Source: OMOG01 sp041485845
GTDB taxonomy: Bacteria; Acidobacteriota; Terriglobia; Bryobacterales; Bryobacteraceae
Length of the DNA: 6,191 nucleotides
Assembly (NCBI GenBank): GCA_041485845.1
Contig: JBGPKH010000546.1
Location: 1-6,191 of the forward strand
Reading direction: 5' to 3'
Under the pieces are notes generated by a model. That model was not told where the DNA came from and ran no database searches. It worked only from the letters and a program-made list of their open reading frames with translations. Numbering within the stretch: the first letter of the stretch is position 1; each line of letters begins with the position of its first letter. A program made the translations under genes and the position numbers. Positions 1-4,263 of this stretch are shown here, in pieces.

Positions 1-544
1 AGGGTGTCTGCGAGCAACGGACTGGTCGCGGGACGAGACCAGGCTGTTGGTGTTCGCAGGCAGTCCGTATCAAATCAACCTTCTCGACGTAGCTTCGCAT
101 CAGCAGACTCCGCTGCTGAAACATCCCACTTACAATTTGCTGTATGGCCGGTTCTCGCCCGACAATCGCTGGGTCAGCTTTACGGCCCGGATACTGTCGA
201 ATCGCGGGCGCATCGCGATCGCGCCGGCCGATGGACCCAAGCCCGTTCCCGAAAGCGCCTGGATCACGATCGCGGAGGCGGGGACGGACGACTACGCGAA
301 CTGGTCGCCTGACGGGAAGACGCTTTACTATACGTCCGGAAGAGACGGATACAACTGCGTGTGGGGACAGCGCATCGACGCAAGCTCCCACCGGCCGGTG
401 GGCGAGCCTTTCGCGGCGCACCATCTTCACGGGCGTGTGTCCTTTGCGCATGGAGGTTGGTCGGCGGCCGGAGGCCGAATCGGACTGGCGCTCGTCGAAA
501 CTACGGGTAACGTCTGGAGGATGTCCCGTTCGGACGGGCGCTGA
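1..544 (+). CDS. PD40/TolB-type beta-propeller protein, C-terminal part (5' end outside window)
   Basis: The open frame enters from the left edge (first full codon at base 2) and gives 180 residues before TGA at 542-544. It shows three propeller blades of the WD40-like PD40 type: 'DWSRDETRLLVF', 'GRFSPDNRWVSFTAR' and 'ANWSPDGKTLYYTSGRDGY'. The end, 'RIGLALVETTGNVWRMSRSDGR', resembles the 'TGNIW' closing strand common in acidobacterial sensor proteins. In that family such a C-terminus follows either a Ser/Thr kinase domain with a membrane segment or an N-terminal winged-helix DNA-binding domain; the part that would decide is missing. A GTG at 47 could serve as a start, but propeller-like residues ('ATDWSRD') already precede it in frame, so I read this as an edge-truncated gene. 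It converges on kinase C. The propeller assignment is firm; the full architecture is unknown. Confidence 0.8.
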   Translation, partial: GCLRATDWSRDETRLLVFAGSPYQINLLDVASHQQTPLLKHPTYNLLYGRFSPDNRWVSFTARILSNRGRIAIAPADGPKPVPESAWITIAEAGTDDYANWSPDGKTLYYTSGRDGYNCVWGQRIDASSHRPVGEPFAAHHLHGRVSFAHGGWSAAGGRIGLALVETTGNVWRMSRSDGR

Positions 545-777
545 CGCAGTGGCGCCAGCGGTGCGGCCGCCGCAATCAACAGATTCGTGGCGGGATCGAC
601 AAGGAATTCCAGGAAATTCCCGATCACCGCGAGATGCAGAGGGCGGTGGGGGCGTACGCGGGCGACGAAACGCTGGAGCGGGAAGCACAGTCGCAGCCGG
701 CCTCGCAACGGGAGGCGGCAGTTTCCTGGAGAGCCCGGCGATGGAATTGGCCGTGTGGGGCCATCGCGCAGCCGGGT
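545..777. other. Convergent gap without a recognisable gene
   Basis: This stretch lies between the stop of the plus-strand propeller gene and the kinase scrap at 778. All plus frames and one minus frame stay open for long stretches, as expected at this GC content, but none gives a family motif I recognise. A minus-strand reading across 427-801 contains a hydrophobic run ('LLIAAAAPLAPL'), but it overlaps the propeller gene by about 118 bases antisense and has no evident ribosome binding site. No U-tract terminator hairpin is visible for either converging gene. It may be degraded coding DNA, since it leads directly into a truncated kinase start. Confidence 0.4.
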
Positions 778-816
778 TTGACCGGCCAGGCGGTTTCGCA
801 CTACAAGATCCTGGAA
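778..816 (+). pseudogene. Orphan N-terminal scrap of a Ser/Thr kinase
   Basis: From the TTG at 778 the plus strand reads L/M-'TGQAVSHYKILE'. This matches the opening of the kinase family seen elsewhere in the window: kinase C opens 'QTIAHYRIVSKLGEGG' and the kinase B remnant has 'TSIAQYKITGKPGEGG'. In family members the next residues should be the glycine-rich ATP loop. Here the sequence instead runs on as 'GVMGQAP' and the similarity ends, almost exactly where the minus-strand kinase C terminates (821-823). I read it as the front end of a plus-strand kinase gene cut off by rearrangement. The match is only about a dozen residues, so chance is not excluded. Confidence 0.45.
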
Positions 817-820
817 GGCG

Positions 821-3454
821 TCATGGGGCAGGCTCCCGTTTGCGCAGACTCGAGGGCCAATTCAGGATGATCTCGAGCGGTGGGACCGAGGGCTCGCCTT
901 CAGGCGCAAGCCTCACTAGGAAGCGGCGGCCATCGGCGGAGGGCTGGTAGTCGCTCTGTCCGGGGACTTCAAAGAGTTCTTGCGGAGTCCCGGGGCGGAA
1001 GCCGCCCGGACCGGCCTCCACCGGCACGGCCATCAGCTTGTGGCCGGAGGAGAGGTAATACAGCTCGCGCCCGTCCCGCCGCCAGGAAGCGTAGTCGCCG
1101 CCCGCCGTGGAGATCTGCCACTTCGGCCCCGACGCAGGCACGGCCTGCACATATACGCGGGGCTCGGAGGATTCGTCGGAGGTGTAGGCGATCCAGCGGG
1201 AATCGGGAGAGAAAGAGCCGCGATACTCGTTGGCCGACGAAGTCTGATAGGCGATCGGGGTGCGCGCCGCGCCCCCGGTATCGCCCATGGGAAACAGGAA
1301 CAGGTCCTGCGCGGTGGCGTTATTTTGCCTGCGAAAGACCAGGTACTTGCCATCGGGAGACCAGTCCCGCAGGCTGATCTGGTGGTCGCTTTCGATCAGC
1401 ATCTCCTCCTTCGAACTGCTGTCCGCGGGCTTGCGGTACAGGCGGCTTAAGACCGAGGACGGCCGTTCGGTGTAGACGATAGTCCGCCCGTCCGGCGACC
1501 AGAGGGCGCGCCCGTCGGCGTGCTCGGTGAAGGTGAATCGCGAGAGGGCGCCGCGTTCCAGGTCCTGTAGCCAAAAGTCGCTTCGGGCCCCGCCGATGCG
1601 CATCACGAGGCGCTTTTCGTCGGGCGAGATCTCGAAATCGAGGACCGGAGAAGGCTTGGTGACCGCGTCCAGCCGCCGCCCGCCGCGGTCCACCCAGACC
1701 AATTGCCGCCGCGCGCCGCCGAAATTCGGCCATACTGCCAGCGAGCCGTTGGCCGAAGCGGAGAAGGCGCCCCTGTTGGTATTACCAGCCTGGCCCACCG
1801 AAGCGGCCAGTTGTACCGCCTCCCCGGACAGGCGCGCGCTCGAGGGGTCGAAGGGTTGGGCCATCACCGAACTCTCCCGGCGGAAGACGATCCAGCCTTT
1901 TCCCGACGCATCCGCCGTGTAGTAGGCGCTGGTCATGTCCGCCAGGACGCGGACCGGCGGCGCGCCATCGAGCGAACCGAGGTAGACGCCGCTGGTTTCG
2001 GGGGAATTGGTGGCCTGAAGGTACAGGAACCGGCCGGCGCCCGTTATGAAAGACGGGTAGCGCTCGACTTCGCGTTGTCCGGACGAAGCCGCCGCGGTCA
2101 CGGCGACGGGAGCGCCGCCGGAGGACGCGACACGAAACAGCGGGCCACTATCTTTCGGCGCAAAGACGATGACGCCGTCGGCGCTCCACGTCCCACCGCG
2201 GCCGTCGGGGGCATCGCACAGAACCTGCGCTGCGCCGCCGGACACGGCGATCTTTTTCAGCTTGCCCTGCGTGAAGAAGGCGAGGGACGAACTGTCGGGC
2301 GACCAGAAGGGATACGACGCTCCCTCGGTGCCCGCGACCGCGCGCACGTCGGTGGAGTCTATGGCGCGGACCCAGATCTGTGCCGGGCCATCGATACTGG
2401 CGGCCAGCGCCAGATAGCGGCCATCCGGAGAGAGTTCGAATATCGGGTACTCGGCGGCGGCCCGATCCAGGAGCGGCAACTGGAAGCGGACTACGGGCGG
2501 CGGAGGAGCGGAATGGGAGCGGGTCAACGACACTCCGGTGGCGAGGAGCGCGGCGGCGGCCACGGCCCACGGCAGGATGGCGCGGCGCGGCTTTGACGGG
2601 GGTGGCGGCGCGGGCGCGGGCGCCGCGGGGTTTTCGAGCGCGATGCGCGCTTCGCCGATGGCTTGCAGGCGGCGCGAAACGTCGCGATCGAGACAGCGGC
2701 GCAGGAGTTGACGGATGTCGGGCGGCGCGGACTCGGGGATCGCTGGCTCCTTCATGATCACCGCGGCGAGAACCTCGCCCACGGTCTCTCCGCTGTACAT
2801 CGCGCGGCCGGTGAGCATTTCCGCCAGCAGCACGCCGAAGGACCAGATGTCGGCCCGACGGTCGACAGGTTTGCCCTTGGCCTGCTCGGGGCTCATGTAC
2901 CCGGCGGTCCCCAGGATCATGCCCACCGCCGTCGCCCGCATGGTGAGTGTGGGGGAGGATGCCGCATCCGATTCGCCGGCTGGCGCCTGCGCCACCAGCG
3001 CCTTGGCCAGTCCGAAGTCAAGCACTTTGACGCGGCCGTCGGGGGTGACCTTCACGTTGGCGGGCTTGAGATCGCGATGGATGATGCCCTTCTCGTGCGC
3101 GTACTCGAGGGCCTCGGCGATCTGGCGCGCGATGGGGAGAGCGTCGCCGATCGGGATGGGGCCCTGCGCGATGCGCTCGGCGAGCGTGGGGCCTTCCACG
3201 AGTTCGAGAACAAGAGCGCGGTCTTCGACGCCGTAGATCGCCGCGATGTTGGGATGGTTCAGCGACGCCAGCACCTGCGCTTCGCGCGTGAAGCGCGCCA
3301 GGCGGTCGGGGTCGTTGGCGAACGAATCGGGCAAGACTTTGATGGCGACGTCGCGATTCAGCTTAGTGTCGGTGGCTCGGTAGACGGCGCCCATGCCGCC
3401 TTCGCCGAGCTTGGAGACGATGCGGTAGTGCGCGATGGTCTGCGGCGGGTTCAC
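821..3454 (-). CDS. Membrane-anchored Ser/Thr protein kinase with C-terminal PD40 beta-propeller ('kinase C')
   Basis: This is the only complete gene here (877 residues). It would phosphorylate protein Ser/Thr residues in response to something sensed by its propeller; the substrates cannot be deduced. The kinase domain spans roughly residues 10-274: ATP loop 'GEGGMG' 17-22, 'VAIK' with Lys39, helix-C Glu58, catalytic 'HRDLKPAN' 126-133 (Asp128), 'DFG' 146-148, 'GTAGYMSPEQ' 182-191 and 'DIWSFG' 202-207. All catalytic residues are present and it is an RD kinase. A proline-rich linker (276-289) precedes one membrane helix (about 292-309, bases ~2581-2528). The propeller then runs to the end, with blades such as 'ELSPDGRYLALAA', 'LWSPDGRTIVYT', 'DWSPDGKYLVFR' and 'FSPDSRWIAYTSDE', and a tail 'LEIILNWPSSLRK'. 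I chose the GTG at 3454 because it falls just before the conserved opening, overlaps the upstream stop as GTGA, and has GGAGG 8 bases upstream. The frame stays open to 3748, but those 98 residues are the antiparallel-free, off-frame reading of the kinase B remnant and lack domain similarity. Confidence 0.93.
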   Translation of the reverse strand: MNPPQTIAHYRIVSKLGEGGMGAVYRATDTKLNRDVAIKVLPDSFANDPDRLARFTREAQVLASLNHPNIAAIYGVEDRALVLELVEGPTLAERIAQGPIPIGDALPIARQIAEALEYAHEKGIIHRDLKPANVKVTPDGRVKVLDFGLAKALVAQAPAGESDAASSPTLTMRATAVGMILGTAGYMSPEQAKGKPVDRRADIWSFGVLLAEMLTGRAMYSGETVGEVLAAVIMKEPAIPESAPPDIRQLLRRCLDRDVSRRLQAIGEARIALENPAAPAPAPPPPSKPRRAILPWAVAAAALLATGVSLTRSHSAPPPPVVRFQLPLLDRAAAEYPIFELSPDGRYLALAASIDGPAQIWVRAIDSTDVRAVAGTEGASYPFWSPDSSSLAFFTQGKLKKIAVSGGAAQVLCDAPDGRGGTWSADGVIVFAPKDSGPLFRVASSGGAPVAVTAAASSGQREVERYPSFITGAGRFLYLQATNSPETSGVYLGSLDGAPPVRVLADMTSAYYTADASGKGWIVFRRESSVMAQPFDPSSARLSGEAVQLAASVGQAGNTNRGAFSASANGSLAVWPNFGGARRQLVWVDRGGRRLDAVTKPSPVLDFEISPDEKRLVMRIGGARSDFWLQDLERGALSRFTFTEHADGRALWSPDGRTIVYTERPSSVLSRLYRKPADSSSKEEMLIESDHQISLRDWSPDGKYLVFRRQNNATAQDLFLFPMGDTGGAARTPIAYQTSSANEYRGSFSPDSRWIAYTSDESSEPRVYVQAVPASGPKWQISTAGGDYASWRRDGRELYYLSSGHKLMAVPVEAGPGGFRPGTPQELFEVPGQSDYQPSADGRRFLVRLAPEGEPSVPPLEIILNWPSSLRKREPAP
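833..837 (-). promoter_or_regulatory. Shine-Dalgarno-like GGGAG before an orphan ATG at the end of kinase C
   Basis: GGGAG lies in the last codons of kinase C, 8 bases before an ATG (824-822) that overlaps the kinase C stop as ATGA. The frame opened there ends after seven codons at TAG (803-801). The arrangement copies the other two stop/start junctions in this operon, which suggests that a fourth coupled gene once began here and was lost. The motif is short, so coincidence is possible. Confidence 0.35.
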
Positions 3455-3672
3455 GGGATGCGCCTCCGCAGCTCGTCGGCAAAGTTCAGTAGGAACGTGA
3501 CATTCCACACGCGCGGTTTGCTCGCGGTGAGCGAATCGCCCTTTACCGCGATGTCCGCCACCAGGATGCGATTGTCCGTCGACTCGAAGAAGAGTTGGCG
3601 GCCATCGGGGCTCCACTGGGGAAAAGTGCCGCCACCGCTCGAGATCTGCGCGATGGAGGAAGGCGGCGTCAT
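3451..3672 (-). pseudogene. C-terminal remnant of kinase B propeller
   Basis: Seventy-three residues from an ATG at 3672 to TGA at 3453-3451. From residue ~7, 'IAQISSGGGTFPQWSPDG' aligns with 'KWQISTAGGRFPVWSRNG' near the end of kinase A, followed by 'RQLFFESTDNRILVADIAVKG' against 'RELFYLGVDNRIMVAGYTAKG'. The remnant then jumps from 'SKPRVW' straight to 'NVTFLLNFADELRRRIP'. Kinase A has about 37 more residues there, including the blade 'FDLAPDGKRFVVF', so the remnant has also lost an in-frame internal piece. An in-frame TGA lies just upstream of the ATG, so the rest of the gene cannot be read into it. Its last codons carry the ribosome binding site of kinase C, which may explain why this end persists. 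It could still be translated as a small protein, but I see no reason to assign it a function. Confidence 0.75.
3463..3467 (-). promoter_or_regulatory. Shine-Dalgarno GGAGG for kinase C
   Basis: GGAGG sits 8 bases before the GTG of kinase C, inside the 'LRRR' codons of the kinase B remnant. Together with the GTGA stop/start overlap it decides the kinase C start and implies translational coupling to whatever translates the remnant. Confidence 0.7.
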
Positions 3673-3685
3673 GGGTTGCAGGGAA

Positions 3686-3691
3686 ATTATA
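3686..3691 (-). promoter_or_regulatory. TATAAT-like -10 element upstream of the kinase B remnant
   Basis: A perfect TATAAT on the minus strand ends 13 bases before the ATG at 3672. No convincing TTGACA-like -35 box is found about 17 bases further upstream (there it reads GGCGCT). If used, transcription would begin only a few bases before the ATG, giving a nearly leaderless transcript of the remnant followed by kinase C. A hexamer match alone is weak evidence, although it stands out in such GC-rich DNA. Confidence 0.3.
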
Positions 3692-3759
3692 CTCTCTCAC
3701 GCCGGACGAGCGCCTGCATATGATGTGCGAGTTGAGCGCTCTCCGCATCCGATCTCGCC

Positions 3760-4079
3760 ATGACCCTTCTCCCCGACTGGTGCGAGTTTATCGAATTATT
3801 GAACTCTCACAACGTTGATTACGTGATCGTTGGCGCATGGGCACGAGCGCGCGGATTTTTTGGCGCCCGACCACATCATCCAGTTGGGTATCGACCCCTA
3901 CCGTATCGATCTGATCACCGGTATTTCCGATGTGAGCTTCGAAGAGGCCTGGAACGATCGAATCAACGGTGAGATTGACGGCGTCCCAGCGACGTTCCTG
4001 AGCCTGCGGCTATATAGACGCAACAAGCGAGCGGCAGGGCGAAAGATTGGCCGGCTTAGCCGCAATTCCCGACGAGTAG
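3760..4079 (+). pseudogene. Degraded nucleotidyltransferase-like gene (DUF6036/AbiEii-MntA-like family)
   Basis: Three reading frames together recall one small protein of the minimal nucleotidyltransferase type. Segment 1 (from ATG 3760) reads 'MTLLPDWCEFIELLN' and 'VDYVIVGA', the usual opening. Segment 2 (from about 3851, next frame) reads 'ADFLAPDHIIQLGI', 'PYRIDLITGIS' and ends 'RRNKRAAGR', the family's second half. Segment 3 (from about 4041, third frame) reads 'LAGLAAIPDE' and stops at TAG 4077-4079, like the usual 'LADLxxL' end. Family members are about 145 residues. Here roughly 35-45 codons are missing between 'IVGA' and 'ADFL', including the 'DxD' metal-binding motif, and a second frameshift lies near 4040. 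It cannot make an active enzyme. It lies antisense between the two ends of kinase B, and its first part looks less GC-rich than the kinases, fitting an outside origin. The family name is recalled, not searched. Confidence 0.7.
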
Positions 4080-4101
4080 CACCTAGCTCCACGCTTGTGG
4101 G

Positions 4102-4158
4102 GCAGGTTGTCCAAACCTGCGGCCGATTGTCAATCGGCCAGGCCGAGCGAAGCTCGGC
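4102..4158. repeat. Cluster of three adjacent hairpins (REP-like element)
   Basis: Three perfect inverted repeats lie nearly end to end. Hairpin 1 (4102-4120) has a 7-bp stem GCAGGTT/AACCTGC and a 5-base loop. Hairpin 2 (4121-4139) has a 9-bp stem GGCCGATTG/CAATCGGCC around a single T. Hairpin 3 (4142-4158) has a 7-bp stem GCCGAGC/GCTCGGC around GAA. No run of T follows on either strand, so it does not look like an intrinsic terminator. The format resembles the dispersed extragenic palindromes scattered through many soil-bacterial genomes. It starts about 22 bases after the nucleotidyltransferase pseudogene, and its other edge is exactly where the kinase B reading frame loses similarity. Confidence 0.75.
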
Positions 4159-4160
4159 TA

Positions 4161-4263
4161 CCGCGCCCATTCCGCCCTCGCCAGGCTTGCCGGTGATCTT
4201 GTACTGCGCGATGCTAGTGGGATAGGCCTCCTGGCCTGTCCTTCCTCCGGCGTTGTCGCTCAT
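4161..4263 (-). pseudogene. N-terminal remnant of kinase B
   Basis: From the ATG at 4263 the minus strand encodes 'MSDNAGGRTGQEAYPT' and then 'SIAQYKITGKPGEGGMGAV', the opening of this kinase family up to the glycine-rich ATP loop. The next expected residues ('YRATD', then the VAIK lysine) are replaced by readthrough of the hairpin cluster, and the frame finally stops at 3898 after 121 codons without any kinase similarity. The loop is preceded by Pro where kinase C has Leu ('KPGEGG' versus 'KLGEGG'), a change expected in a decaying gene. The start overlaps the kinase A stop as ATGA. The C-terminal piece of what I take to be the same gene lies at 3451-3672. No catalytic residue survives, so no kinase can be made. 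Confidence 0.8.
4220..4241. repeat. Hairpin within the kinase B start region, possibly a second copy of the repeat
   Basis: A 9-bp stem (one G-T pair) with a TCCT loop: GGATAGGCC paired with GGCCTGTCC. It has the same plan as hairpin 1 of the cluster at 4102 (a stem near CAGG/CCTG preceded by GTGG), in the same orientation. It falls in the non-conserved codons 'RTGQEAYP' between the start and the conserved 'SIAQYKI', so it may be an insertion of the dispersed repeat. Relatedness is judged by eye. Confidence 0.4.

Noticed and set aside
602..619. Short near-repeat GGAATTCC / GGAAATTCC.
   Set aside because: Too short and isolated to interpret.
427..801. Minus-strand frame of 124 codons across the convergent gap.
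   Set aside because: It overlaps the propeller gene antisense, has arginine/proline-rich low-complexity composition, no ribosome binding site and no family motif.
144..950. Plus-strand frame of 268 codons overlapping the propeller gene end and the gap.
   Set aside because: It is rich in Arg/Gly/Ser/Pro, as expected of an off-frame GC-rich reading, and conflicts with the propeller frame.
3455..3748. A 98-residue N-terminal extension of kinase C from an ATG at 3748.
   Set aside because: It overlaps the kinase B tail in another frame, has no domain similarity and lacks a ribosome binding site. The GTG at 3454 has a GGAGG and sits at the conserved domain start.
2663..3763. Long plus-strand open frame (366 codons) antisense to the kinase C kinase domain, and similar plus-strand frames at 980-2596.
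   Set aside because: These are antisense mirrors of a clearly coding kinase in GC-rich DNA, with no recognisable motif of their own.
4102..4158. Intrinsic terminator or CRISPR-like array.
   Set aside because: No T-run follows either strand, and the three stems differ in sequence with no spacer-repeat periodicity.
3898..4160. Continuation of the kinase B remnant as a novel fusion protein through the hairpins.
   Set aside because: The residues come from the reverse complement of the repeat and of the nucleotidyltransferase relic, so this is accidental readthrough.
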